Part shown: positions 16,566-24,538 of the stretch, piece by piece
How the letters are laid out: each line of letters begins with the position of its first letter
Numbering within the stretch: the stretch's first letter is position 1
Assembly: GCF_019263585.2 (NCBI RefSeq)
Contig: NZ_JADQDF010000001.1
Coordinates: 5,032,501 to 5,096,500, forward strand
Length of the DNA stretch: 64,000 bases
Direction of reading: 5' to 3'
Source of the DNA: Pseudonocardia oceani
GTDB taxonomy: Bacteria; Actinomycetota; Actinomycetes; Mycobacteriales; Pseudonocardiaceae
Translations under genes and position numbers: made by a program
The notes under the pieces: model-generated
The model's input: only the letters and a program-made list of their open reading frames with translations
What the model was told of the DNA's origin: nothing
Databases searched by the model: none

Positions 16566-17402
16566 TCACGGCGGCGGTGCGCACCCGGCGTCGGTCTCGC
16601 CGGCGGGCCGCCGCACCGCCACCGCGGTCCCGGCGCCGAACCGCGCCGACAGCGCGTGCCCGGCCCGCAGCGGCACCGCGGCGGTGAGCCCGCCGGTGAT
16701 GACCAGCTCGCCCGCGCGCAGACCCCGCCCGCGCGCGGCGAGCTCACCGGCCAGCCAGGCCACGCCGAGCAGGGGGTGCCCGCCGGCGGCGGCGGACGTC
16801 GCGGTGGCGAGGACGGCGCCGTCGTCCCCGACGAGCTCCACGGGGATCGCGTGGCACTCCGCGGGATCGACGTCGAGCACGGGGCCGACCACGACGCCGG
16901 ACGCCGACGAGCCGTCGGCGGTGTTCTGCGCGGCGGTGAAGCGGTAGTCGAGCCAGATCGAGTCGACGACCTCCAGGCAGGCCCGCACCTCCGCGACGGC
17001 CGCGGCGACGTCGGCGACCCCGAGGTCGGTGCCCGCCAGGTCGTGGGCGAGGACGATCCCGATCTCCGGCTCGACGCGCGGGTGCAGGTGGCCGGCGGCC
17101 TCGGCGCCGTCCGGCGTCGTCCCGTCCCGGAGCATGTCGTCCAGCAGCGCGCCGTGGTTCGGGGCGTCCACGCCCATCTGCTCCCGCATCACCGCCGAGG
17201 TGTAGCCCAGCTTCCACCCGACGGGGCGGCGGCCCTCGCCGAGCCGCAGCGCCGTCAGCCGGTCCTGGACGGCGTAGGCCTCGTCGAGGGACAGGCCCGT
17301 CGCCTCCCGCGTCCCGTCGAGCAGCGTGCGCTCGCTGCGGGCGCGGTGCAGGAGGACGGCGAGGGCGGCGAGTGTCGGTTCCACGGAGGGAGTCTCGGTC
17401 AC
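16566..17402 (-). CDS. 2-keto-4-pentenoate hydratase/4-oxalocrotonate decarboxylase-family protein
   Basis: About 278 aa, FAH-like fold of the MhpD/DmpH/DmpE group, acting late in meta-cleavage of aromatics. Diagnostic parts are DEAYAVQDRL, GWKLGYTSAVMREQMGV, the acidic VEPEIGIVLA motif with metal-binding glutamates, and a TGGLTAAVPLRAGHALSARFG C-terminus. I chose the GTG at 17402 because the recognisable sequence starts there; a GTG at 17426 would add eight residues. It stands alone, with no meta-cleavage dioxygenase in the window, so it may serve a different keto-enoic acid. Confidence 0.82.
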   Translation of the reverse strand: MTETPSVEPTLAALAVLLHRARSERTLLDGTREATGLSLDEAYAVQDRLTALRLGEGRRPVGWKLGYTSAVMREQMGVDAPNHGALLDDMLRDGTTPDGAEAAGHLHPRVEPEIGIVLAHDLAGTDLGVADVAAAVAEVRACLEVVDSIWLDYRFTAAQNTADGSSASGVVVGPVLDVDPAECHAIPVELVGDDGAVLATATSAAAGGHPLLGVAWLAGELAARGRGLRAGELVITGGLTAAVPLRAGHALSARFGAGTAVAVRRPAGETDAGCAPPP

Positions 17403-17489
17403 GGAGCCGCCGCGGGCGAGCCCCACGATCGTCCATGTGTGGCGCGCGACCGTTTCGGGTTACCGGGCGGACACGGCGCAACCGCGCGC

Positions 17490-17534
17490 CCCCACCGGAC
17501 GACCCCCCACCGAGACGACCCCCACCGAGACGAC
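17490..17534 (+). repeat. Tandem 14-15 bp repeat in the catalase leader
   Basis: Three head-to-tail copies of CCCCACCGAGACGAC (the first copy, CCCCACCGGACGAC, is one base shorter) end ten bases before the manganese catalase ATG. The last copy runs straight into the GAGG ribosome-binding site. It could be replication slippage or a 5'-leader element. Confidence 0.7.
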
Positions 17535-17543
17535 GAGGTCCGC

Positions 17544-18578
17544 ATGTTCCTGCACGTGCAACGCATGATCAACGAGATCGTCCCCGACGAGCCCGACCCC
17601 GCCGCGGCGAACGCGCTGCAGGAGGGTCTGGGCGGCCAGTTCGGCGAGATGCGCACGATGATGCAGTACCTGTTCCAGGCCTTCAACTTCCGCGGGGCGA
17701 CGGGCAAGCCGTACCGCGACCTGCTCTACGGGGTGGGCACCGAGGAGATCGGCCACGTCGAGCTGATCGCCACCACCATCGCGCGGCTCACCGACGGCGC
17801 CCCCGGCTACGGCGGCGACCCGACCGAGCCGCTCGACGTCCCCGGCGCCGACGGCGCCACCCCTTTGGCGATGGCGCTCGGCGCGGGCAACATCCACCAC
17901 TACCTGGTGGGGGCGCAGGGCGCCCTGCCCGTCGACGCGGCCGGCAACCCGTGGTCGGGCTCCTACGTCTACAACAGCGGCAACCTCGTGCTCGACCTGC
18001 TCTACAACCTGATGCTCGAGTCGACCGGGCGCCTGCAGAAGTGCCGGCTCTACGAGATGACCGACAACAAGACCGCCCGCGCCACGATCTCCTACCTGAT
18101 CGTCCGCGACCAGGCCCACGAGAACGCCTACGCGAAGGCGCTGGAGTCGCTCGGGATCGACTGGGGGAAGACCCTGCCGATCCCGAAGACCAACGCCGAG
18201 CGGTTCCCGGAGGTCAAGAAGCTGCTCGACCAGGGCCTGCACCTCAAGCAGTTCACCTTCAGCGCCGACGACCTGTCCGAGGCCGGGAAGATCTACCGCG
18301 GTGAGGCGCCGGCCAGCATCGGCGGCGGGCGGCTGACGACGGAGGTCATGCCCGAGGGCTTCCCGATGGACATCGCGGCCGAGCGGCCCGAGGAGTTCGG
18401 GCCCGGCCTCGACCCCGACCTGCTCGCGCTCGTGCAGGCCACCGCCGAGCTGGAGCTGGCCGACGCCGAGGAGCCGGTGAAGCCGAAGAAGGCCGCGGCG
18501 AAGAAGGCCGCGGCGAAGAAGGCCGCGGCGAAGAAGGCCCCGGCGAAGAAGAAGCCGAAGGCCAGGGCCGAGAAGTGA
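17544..18578 (+). CDS. Manganese catalase with Lys/Ala-rich C-terminal tail
   Basis: Ferritin-like four-helix enzyme, about 344 aa, expected to dismutate hydrogen peroxide at a dimanganese site. Ligand motifs are visible: an acidic residue in GGQFGEMRTMMQYLFQ, E-E-x-x-H in GTEEIGHVE, a second helix pair ending YNLMLES and the His in RDQAHENAYAKAL. The sequence up to about residue 300 matches the usual family length. It then continues into an unusual tail of KKAAA repeats (about 314-344), resembling the basic tails of actinobacterial HupB or histone-H1-like proteins. Such a tail could hold the enzyme near DNA. The start at 17544 has GAGG upstream. Confidence 0.88.
   Translation: MFLHVQRMINEIVPDEPDPAAANALQEGLGGQFGEMRTMMQYLFQAFNFRGATGKPYRDLLYGVGTEEIGHVELIATTIARLTDGAPGYGGDPTEPLDVPGADGATPLAMALGAGNIHHYLVGAQGALPVDAAGNPWSGSYVYNSGNLVLDLLYNLMLESTGRLQKCRLYEMTDNKTARATISYLIVRDQAHENAYAKALESLGIDWGKTLPIPKTNAERFPEVKKLLDQGLHLKQFTFSADDLSEAGKIYRGEAPASIGGGRLTTEVMPEGFPMDIAAERPEEFGPGLDPDLLALVQATAELELADAEEPVKPKKAAAKKAAAKKAAAKKAPAKKKPKARAEK
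18486..18545 (+). repeat. Four tandem 15-bp units coding the KKAAA tail
   Basis: Units of AAGAAGGCCGCGGCG repeat four times in frame; the fourth has one change (GCG to CCG, Ala to Pro). Near-identity at the DNA level suggests recent expansion by slippage, so copy number may vary among strains. Confidence 0.85.
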
Positions 18579-18598
18579 TCGCCGCGGCCGGGTAGCGG

Positions 18599-18808
18599 CT
18601 ACTGGCGGAGCTTGAAGCCCACCTTCAGGTAGACCTGGAAGTGGGCCACCTCGCCGTTCTCGATGTGGCCGCGGGTCTGGGTGACCTCGAACCAGTCGAG
18701 CTCGTCGAGCGTCGACGCGGCGCGGGCGATGCCGTTCCGGATCGCCTCGCTGACGTCGTTCGACGAGGTGCCGACGATCTCGATGACGCGGTAGGTGTTG
18801 TCCGACAC
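18599..18808 (-). CDS. Dodecin, flavin-binding small protein
   Basis: Sixty-nine residues, the usual dodecin length. The fold signature is visible: VIEIVGTSSNDVSEAI, then the flavin-stacking Trp in ELDWFEVTQTRG, and the closing HFQVYLKVGFKL strand. Dodecins assemble as dodecamers that store or buffer riboflavin, FMN or CoA-type ligands. The GTG at 18808 was chosen because the family motif begins there; a GGAG lies about ten bases upstream. It converges on the manganese catalase gene, and both fit flavin and peroxide management in a flavoenzyme-rich region. Confidence 0.92.
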   Translation of the reverse strand: MSDNTYRVIEIVGTSSNDVSEAIRNGIARAASTLDELDWFEVTQTRGHIENGEVAHFQVYLKVGFKLRQ

Positions 18809-18909
18809 GATCTGCTCCGATCGATCTCCGGGGACGCGGGGTTCCGCGGCGTCCAGTCGACCACGTCGGCGCGCGCGGCGCGGGTTCTGGCGCGGGTCCG
18901 GTGCGACGG

Positions 18910-20586
18910 TCAGGACGCGGTGGTCGCGGCGATCGCCCGCCCGGCCTGGCGCCCGGAGAAGAGGCAGCCGCCGAGGAAGGTGCCCTCCAGCGAGCGGTAG
19001 CCGTGCACGCCGCCGCCGCCGAACCCGGCGACCTCCCCGGCCGCGTACAGGCCGGGGACCGGCGTGCCGTCGGCCGACAGGACCCGCCCGGACAGGTCGG
19101 TCTGCAGCCCGCCGAGGGTCTTGCGGGTGAGGATGTTCAGGCGCACCGCGATCAGCGGCCCGGCCTTCGGGTCGAGGATCTTGTGCGGCGCGGCGGTGCG
19201 GGCCAGGCGCTCGGTGAGCGAGCGCCGCGAGTTGTGGATCGCCATGACCTGCAGGTCCTTGGTGAACGGGTTGTCCATCTCGCGGTCGCGGGCCACGATC
19301 TGGCGCTCGAGGTCGGCGAGGTCGAGCAGCGGCTCGTCGGTGAGCGCGTTCATCCCGGTGACGAGCTCGGGCAGGGTGTCGGCCACCACGAAGTCGGCGC
19401 CGTGGCGCTTGAACGCCTCCACCGGCGCGGCCGCCCCCGGCCGCACCCGGCTCAGCGTGAGCCTGACGTCCCTGCCGGTCAGGTCGGGGTTCTGCTCCGA
19501 CCCCGACAGCGCGAACTCCTTCTCGATGATCTTCTGGTCGAGCACGAACCAGGAGTGGTCGTAGCCGGTGGCGGTGATCGCGGCGAGCGTGCCGAGGGTG
19601 TCGAACCCGGGGAAGTTCGGGGCGCCGAACCGGCGGCCGCGGGCGTCGAACCACAGCGACGACGGCCCGGGCAGGATCCGGATGCCGTGCCGGGCCCAGA
19701 CCGGGTCCCAGTTGGCGATGCCCTCGGTGTAGTGCCACATGCGGTCGCGGTTGACGACCCGCCCGCCGGCCTCCTCGGTGATCGCGAGCATGCGCCCGTC
19801 GACGTGCTCGGGCACCCCGGAGATCATCCGCTCCGGCGGCGTCCCCAGCCGGGCGGGCCAGTTCGCGCGCACCAGGTCGTGGTCGGCGCCGATCCCGCCG
19901 GAGGTGACGAGCACGACCGGGGCCCGCAGCTCGAACGCGGAGACCTCGGTGCGCGAGCTGCGCTCCCCGCGCGCCACCGACGTCGGCTCCAGCACCGCCC
20001 CGCCGACGCCGTCGACCGCGCCGCCGGTGGTGAGCAGCGCGTCGACGCGGTGGCGGAACCGGAACCCGACGCGCCCGGCCGCCGCGGCCTCGCGGACGCG
20101 GCGCTCGAACGGCGCCATCACGCCGGGCCCGGTGCCCCACGTGGTGTGGAAGCGGGGCACGGAGTTGCCGTGGCCGTCGGCGAGGTGCCCGCCCCGCTCC
20201 GCCCAGCCGACCAGCGGGATCCAGCGCATCCCCTGCGCGTGCAGCCAGGACCGCTTCTCCCCGGCGGCGAACTCGACGTACGCGCTCGCCCACCGGCGGC
20301 CCCAGTGGTCCTCGCCCGCCGGGTCGTCGACGCCGCGGTCGAAGGTCGCGGTGCCGAGCCAGTCCTGCATCGCCAGCTCGGCGGAGTCCCTGATCCCCAG
20401 CCGCCGCTGCTCCGGGGAGTCGACGAGGAACAGCCCGCCCAGCGACCAGAACGCCTGCCCACCCAGGTTCTGCTCGCCCTCCTGGTCCAGCAGCAGCACC
20501 CGCCGGCCCGCGTCGGCCAGCTCGGCGGCCGCCACCAGCCCGGCCAGCCCGGCCCCCACCACGATCACGTCCGCGTCCACGCCCAC
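18910..20586 (-). CDS. FAD-dependent oxidoreductase, 3-ketosteroid-dehydrogenase-like (FAD_binding_2)
   Basis: About 558 aa. N-terminal dinucleotide fold DVIVVGAGLAGLVAAAELA, acidic ribose-binding residue in VLLLDQEGE, and the C-terminal FAD block GLYAAGEVAGFGGGG. It belongs to the fumarate reductase/KstD superfamily but to a longer subgroup often annotated only as FAD-binding dehydrogenase; the KstD catalytic tyrosines cannot be placed with confidence. The start is GTG at 20586, with another GTG six bases in. It is divergent from the VOC gene. A role in desaturating a ring or CoA-ester substrate is inferred from context. Confidence 0.83.
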   Translation of the reverse strand: MGVDADVIVVGAGLAGLVAAAELADAGRRVLLLDQEGEQNLGGQAFWSLGGLFLVDSPEQRRLGIRDSAELAMQDWLGTATFDRGVDDPAGEDHWGRRWASAYVEFAAGEKRSWLHAQGMRWIPLVGWAERGGHLADGHGNSVPRFHTTWGTGPGVMAPFERRVREAAAAGRVGFRFRHRVDALLTTGGAVDGVGGAVLEPTSVARGERSSRTEVSAFELRAPVVLVTSGGIGADHDLVRANWPARLGTPPERMISGVPEHVDGRMLAITEEAGGRVVNRDRMWHYTEGIANWDPVWARHGIRILPGPSSLWFDARGRRFGAPNFPGFDTLGTLAAITATGYDHSWFVLDQKIIEKEFALSGSEQNPDLTGRDVRLTLSRVRPGAAAPVEAFKRHGADFVVADTLPELVTGMNALTDEPLLDLADLERQIVARDREMDNPFTKDLQVMAIHNSRRSLTERLARTAAPHKILDPKAGPLIAVRLNILTRKTLGGLQTDLSGRVLSADGTPVPGLYAAGEVAGFGGGGVHGYRSLEGTFLGGCLFSGRQAGRAIAATTAS

Positions 20587-20677
20587 GACCTCCCGCCTCC
20601 GGTACGCCGCGAGCCTGGCACCGATCCGGCGCCGACGACAACGTGAGCTGGCAGGCCCGCACCAGCCTGCGTCGAAC

Positions 20678-20689
20678 TATGATGATGAT
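20678..20689 (+). promoter_or_regulatory. Candidate leaderless promoter -10 (TATGAT) for the VOC gene
   Basis: TATGAT at 20678-20683 matches the -10 consensus in five of six positions and ends six bases before the ATG. Transcription starting about seven bases downstream would begin at the start codon itself. There is no Shine-Dalgarno sequence upstream of this gene, which supports a leaderless mRNA. Confidence 0.5.
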
Positions 20690-21193
20690 ATGGCGGAGAA
20701 TCGGGTGGCGGGCGGCGCGGTGCCGATCGTCGGCATGCACCACGTCGGGGTCCAGGTGGCCGACCTGGAGCGGTCGCTGGCGTTCTACCGTGACCTCCTC
20801 GGCTTCGAGGAGGTCCTGCGCACCACCCGCGACGACCCCTCCGTCGGCGCGATCACGGGCCACCCCGGCGCCGTCGTGGACGTGGCGCACCTGCGGCCCC
20901 CGTCGTCCGCGGTGCTGCTCGAGCTGACGGAGTACCGCGGTGTCGAGCGGCGGGCGGTCGACACCGCCACCGCCAACCCCGGCACCGCGCACACCTGCTA
21001 CGTGGTGCAGGACCTCGACGCGGTGCACGCCGCGCTGGTGGCGCGGGGGGTCCGGACGGTGTCGCCGCACGTGGTCGCCCCGCCCGCCGGGCCGATGCGG
21101 GGCGGGCGGGTCGTGTACGTGCAGGACCCGGACGGGGTGCGGGGCGAGCTGGTCCAGCTCCCGCCCGCCGTGATGCCGGACCCCGGCCGGTGA
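20690..21193 (+). CDS. VOC (glyoxalase/extradiol dioxygenase)-superfamily protein
   Basis: About 167 aa. Two beta-alpha-beta-beta-beta modules: GMHHVGVQVADLERSLAFYRDLLGFEEV and a C-terminal half with HTCYVVQDLDAVHAAL and YVQDPDGVRGELVQL. Metal-ligand positions are visible (His in MHHVG, His in the second module, Glu in GELVQL). Members include epimerases (methylmalonyl-CoA epimerase), lyases and dioxygenases. The start at 20690 is the only in-frame ATG in the AT-rich island. Its stop overlaps the GTG of the EthD gene. Confidence 0.85.
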   Translation: MAENRVAGGAVPIVGMHHVGVQVADLERSLAFYRDLLGFEEVLRTTRDDPSVGAITGHPGAVVDVAHLRPPSSAVLLELTEYRGVERRAVDTATANPGTAHTCYVVQDLDAVHAALVARGVRTVSPHVVAPPAGPMRGGRVVYVQDPDGVRGELVQLPPAVMPDPGR

Positions 21194-21819
21194 TCACGCG
21201 CTTCGGCCTCGCGCCGCGCCGCGAGGGCTGGACGGTCGAGCGGTTCCAGGAGCACTGGAGGCAGCGCCACGGCCCGATCATCGGCGGTCTTCCCGGCCTG
21301 GTGCGGTACTGGCAGAACCACGCCCTCGCCGCGCCGCTGCCGTGGCCCGGCTTCGATGCCTGCTCGCAGCTGGACGCGCCCGACGCGGCGACCTTCGACG
21401 CGGTCTTCGCCCACCCGACCTACCTGGCCGGCGGGCGCGCCGACGAGCGGCGGTTCGTCGACCGCTCCGTCGGCGGGCACCTGATGACCGAGCGCGTGGT
21501 GGCCGAGGGCCGCACGGACCCGGTCGGCGTGCGGTTGCTGGCGTTCCTGCGGGCCGCGCCCCGGTGCGGGCCCGACGACCTGGCGGCCGTGCTGACCGCT
21601 CCCGGCCGGGGTGGCGACGCGGTCGGCCGCGAGGCGTTCGCCCGGGTCCCGGACGCCTCCGGCGACGCGTTCGACGCCGTGGAGTCGCTCTGGTTCGACG
21701 ACGCCGGCGCGGCCGTGGCGCACCTGCGCTCGGCGGCCGCGGAGCGCGACCGCCGGACGCTGGCCGGGGTGGTCCGCGGCACCGAGCACCTGCTCGCCGC
21801 GGTGCACGTCGTCCTCTGA
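21190..21819 (+). CDS. EthD-domain protein
   Basis: About 209 aa. The N-terminal half has the EthD/dimeric alpha-beta barrel signature: TRFGLAPRREGWTVERFQEHWRQRHGPI, with the conserved H-W-x-x-x-H-G. The C-terminal half (from about residue 110) looks like a weaker second copy of the same ferredoxin-like fold. EthD is required for ether degradation in the eth cluster, but its reaction is undefined; many family members are muconolactone-isomerase-like. It is coupled by GTGA to the VOC gene, so the two probably work on one intermediate. Confidence 0.82.
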   Translation: MITRFGLAPRREGWTVERFQEHWRQRHGPIIGGLPGLVRYWQNHALAAPLPWPGFDACSQLDAPDAATFDAVFAHPTYLAGGRADERRFVDRSVGGHLMTERVVAEGRTDPVGVRLLAFLRAAPRCGPDDLAAVLTAPGRGGDAVGREAFARVPDASGDAFDAVESLWFDDAGAAVAHLRSAAAERDRRTLAGVVRGTEHLLAAVHVVL

Positions 21820-21842
21820 CGGGCGGAGGTCAGCGGCGGGTG

Positions 21843-22403
21843 TCAGCCGGCGGAGCCCCGCGACGCCGCGTAGGCCTGCCAGCTCGGCAGCGGCTCGGGC
21901 AGGTCGGCCGGGGCGGGCTCGGTGCCGGGCCACCGCTTGCGCAGCGTGGTCTGCAGGACGGTGGACAGCTCGCTCAGCGGCGCGGCGTAGAGCTGCTGGG
22001 CGCGGCGCTCGTGGAACTTCCACCGGCCGTCCTCGCGGCGGTAGGAGTCGAGGTAGCGCAGCGCCACGACGAACGGGGTGTCACCGATGGCCAGCTCGGC
22101 GTGCGCGGACACGACGCCGGTGGCGGTGTCGGGCCCGGTGAACTCGACCGTGTGGCTGTGCGGGTAGTGGTAGGTCATCCCGTAGCGGTCGAGCTGGCCC
22201 CGGTAGTAGTCGAGCACGGCGTCGCGCCCCGAGACCGGCCCGGCCGTGCTGTCGAACACCGCGTCGGCCGTGTAGATCGCCCCGATGCCCTCGACGTCGC
22301 GGTCGTCGATGAGCCGGCCGTACACGGCCACGAGCTCGTGGAGCTCGGCTCGGTCCTCCAGCAGCGCGATCCGCCGCGCCAGGTCGCCGTCGGTGGGGGG
22401 CAT
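21843..22403 (-). CDS. SnoaL-like (NTF2-fold) protein
   Basis: About 186 aa, NTF2-like alpha-beta roll of the SnoaL_4 type. Recognisable parts are LLEDRAELHELVAVYGRLIDDRD, the IYTADAVFDST strand and WKFHERRAQQLY. Relatives include dehydratases, isomerases and ring-hydroxylating dioxygenase small-subunit-like proteins. The ATG at 22403 was chosen because GGAG sits nine bases upstream; an upstream start at 22454 would begin inside the AT-rich promoter island. It is divergent from the thiolase operon. Confidence 0.8.
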   Translation of the reverse strand: MPPTDGDLARRIALLEDRAELHELVAVYGRLIDDRDVEGIGAIYTADAVFDSTAGPVSGRDAVLDYYRGQLDRYGMTYHYPHSHTVEFTGPDTATGVVSAHAELAIGDTPFVVALRYLDSYRREDGRWKFHERRAQQLYAAPLSELSTVLQTTLRKRWPGTEPAPADLPEPLPSWQAYAASRGSAG

Positions 22404-22450
22404 CGGGACTCCGTTCCTCGCAGGGGCGCCACAAGAGACGGTGGCGCTCG

Positions 22451-22474
22451 TCATTCATGTATATAATAATCCTT
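22451..22474. promoter_or_regulatory. AT-rich divergent promoter island with perfect TATAAT
   Basis: In a very GC-rich background this 24-base stretch is mostly A/T and contains TATAAT at 22462-22467 on the plus strand, with TATTAT/TATATAC on the other strand. It lies between the SnoaL gene (minus) and the thiolase (plus), so it may serve both. No clear -35 was found, which suggests activator control or an overlapping operator. Confidence 0.55.
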
Positions 22475-22522
22475 GAAGGCGGGAAGCGGACGGGCACCGC
22501 ACCAGGGATCCGGGGAGTGGAC

Positions 22523-23704
22523 GTGGACGACGCGCTGATCATCGATGCGGTCCGGTCGCCGATGGGCCGGGGCCGGGCGGGCGGTGCGCTCTCCTCGGTG
22601 CACGCGGTCGAGCTGCTGGCGCAGACCGTGTCGGCGCTGCTGGAGCGCACCGGTGTCGACCCCGGTGCGGTCGACGACGTCATCACCGGCTGCGTGAGCC
22701 AGGCGGGGGAGCAGGCGGGCGGCGTCGGACGGATGGCGTGGCTGGCCGCGGGTCTGCCCGAGCACGTGCCGGCGGTGACCGTCGAGCGCAAGTGCGGGTC
22801 GAGCCAGCAGGCCGTGCACTTCGGCGCCCAGGGGATCATGTCCGGCGCCTACGACCTGGTCGTCGTGTGCGGGGTCGAGTCGATGAGCCGCGTCCCGATG
22901 GGCTCGGCCCGTCTGGGTGCCGACCCCCACGGCCCCGGCGTCCGGCGGCGCTACGAGCCCGGCCTGGTGTCGCAGGGCGTCTCCGCCGAGCTGGTGGCCG
23001 CCCGCTGGAAGCTCACGCGCGAGCAGCAGGACGAGTACGCCGCGCGCTCGCACGCGCTCGCGGCCGAGGTCGCCGACACCGGTCGGTCCGCCGGGGAGCT
23101 CGTGCCGATCACCACGCCCGACGGCGCGGTCGTCGACGCGGACGAGACGATCCGCCGCGGCACCAGCGCCGAGCGGCTCGGCGGGCTCTCGCCCGCGTTC
23201 GCCGACGACGACGCGGCCCGGCGGTTCCCGCAGATCTCCTGGTCGGTCACCGCGGGCAACTCCTCGCAGATCACCGACGGCGCGGCGGCGCTCCTGCTGG
23301 CCTCGCCCGCCGCCGCGGAGCGGCTGGGCCTGCGCCCGCGCGCCCGGTTCGCCGGGTTCTCGGTGGTGGGCGACGACCCGCTGCTCATGCTCACCGCGCC
23401 CATCCCGGCCACCCGCAGGGTGCTCGCGCGCAGCGGGCTGCGGCTCGACGAGATCGACCACTACGAGGTCAACGAGGCGTTCGCCTCCGTCCCGCTCGCC
23501 TGGCAGGCCGAGCTCGACGCCGACCCCGCCCGGCTCAACCCGCGCGGCGGGGCGATCGCCCTCGGGCACCCGCTGGGGGCGTCCGGGGCCCGCCTGATGA
23601 CGACGATGCTCGCCTCGCTGGAGAGCACGGGCGGGCGCTACGGGCTGCAGACCATGTGCGAGGCGGGCGGCATGGCCAACGCGACGATCGTCGAGCGGCT
23701 CTGA
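22523..23704 (+). CDS. Thiolase (acetyl-CoA C-acyltransferase)
   Basis: About 393 aa, cleaves a 3-ketoacyl-CoA with CoA. The nucleophilic Cys is in ERKCGSSQQA, the catalytic His in GHPLGASGAR and the second Cys in MCEAGGMANA; NEAFASVPLAW is the conserved NEAF block. All three catalytic parts are intact. The GTG at 22523 fits both the family N-terminus (DDALIIDAVRSP) and a GGGGAG five bases upstream; a GTG at 22517 is also possible. It begins a thiolase-SDR-hydratase-CMD operon, the core of a beta-oxidation-like spiral. Confidence 0.92.
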   Translation: MDDALIIDAVRSPMGRGRAGGALSSVHAVELLAQTVSALLERTGVDPGAVDDVITGCVSQAGEQAGGVGRMAWLAAGLPEHVPAVTVERKCGSSQQAVHFGAQGIMSGAYDLVVVCGVESMSRVPMGSARLGADPHGPGVRRRYEPGLVSQGVSAELVAARWKLTREQQDEYAARSHALAAEVADTGRSAGELVPITTPDGAVVDADETIRRGTSAERLGGLSPAFADDDAARRFPQISWSVTAGNSSQITDGAAALLLASPAAAERLGLRPRARFAGFSVVGDDPLLMLTAPIPATRRVLARSGLRLDEIDHYEVNEAFASVPLAWQAELDADPARLNPRGGAIALGHPLGASGARLMTTMLASLESTGGRYGLQTMCEAGGMANATIVERL

Positions 23705-23773
23705 CCCCTTCTCCGACACCCGACGGCCGGCCGCACGCGGAACGCCGTCGTTCCGCATCACGGGAGGAACCAC

Positions 23774-24538
23774 GTGGACATCGCAGGAATCTCGGCCGTC
23801 GTCACCGGCGGCGCGTCCGGGCTGGGCCTGGCGACGGCGCACCGGCTGGCGAAGGGCGGTGCGCACGTCGTCCTGCTCGACCTGCCCGGGTCGCGGGGCG
23901 CCGAGGCGGCCGCCGAGCTCGGGGGCGCGGCGTCGTTCGTCGCCGGGGACGTCACCACCGAGGACGGCGTGGTCCCGGCGCTCGACGCCGCGCAGGAGCG
24001 GGGCCCGCTGCGGGCCGTCGTGCACTGCGCGGGCCGCGGGCACGCGATGCGCGTGCTGCGCAAGGACGGCAGCCCCGGCTCGCTGGAGGACTACGCCGCG
24101 ATCGTGCAGCTCAACCTCATCGGGTCGTTCAACGTCCTGCGGCTGGCGGCCTCGCGGATCGCGACCACCGAGCCGGTCGACGGCGAGCGCGGGGCCGTCG
24201 TCCTCACCGCGTCGGTGGCGGCGTGGGAGGGCCAGATCGGCCAGATCCCCTACGCCTCGTCGAAGGCCGGCGTCGTGGGCATGACCCTCGTGGCCGCCCG
24301 GGACCTCGCCACCCACCTCATCCGCGTGGCCACCATCGCGCCCGGCATCTTCGACACGCCGCTGCTGGGCCGGCTGCCCCAGGAGGTGCGCGACTCGCTC
24401 GGCGAGATGGTGCCGCACCCCAGGCGGCTCGGCGTGCCCGACGAGTTCGGCGCGCTGGCCGTGCACGTCCTCGAGAACCCCATGATCAACGGCGAGACCA
24501 TCCGGCTCGACGGGGCCATCCGGATGGCCCCGCGATGA
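23774..24538 (+). CDS. SDR, HSD10-like 3-hydroxyacyl-CoA dehydrogenase
   Basis: About 254 aa, classical short-chain dehydrogenase. NAD site VVTGGASGLGLATAHRL, adenine pocket GDVTTEDG, catalytic Ser in VLTASVAAWEGQ, Tyr and Lys in YASSKAGVVG. The stretch LNLIGSFNVLRLAA and the C-terminus TIAPGIFDTPLLGRLP...NGETIRLDGAIRM are characteristic of type-II 3-hydroxyacyl-CoA/HSD17B10 enzymes, which oxidise 3-hydroxy-2-methylacyl-CoA and steroids. The GTG at 23774 has GGGAGG upstream. Its stop overlaps the hydratase start as ATGA, and with the thiolase it completes two beta-oxidation steps. Confidence 0.9.
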   Translation: MDIAGISAVVTGGASGLGLATAHRLAKGGAHVVLLDLPGSRGAEAAAELGGAASFVAGDVTTEDGVVPALDAAQERGPLRAVVHCAGRGHAMRVLRKDGSPGSLEDYAAIVQLNLIGSFNVLRLAASRIATTEPVDGERGAVVLTASVAAWEGQIGQIPYASSKAGVVGMTLVAARDLATHLIRVATIAPGIFDTPLLGRLPQEVRDSLGEMVPHPRRLGVPDEFGALAVHVLENPMINGETIRLDGAIRMAPR

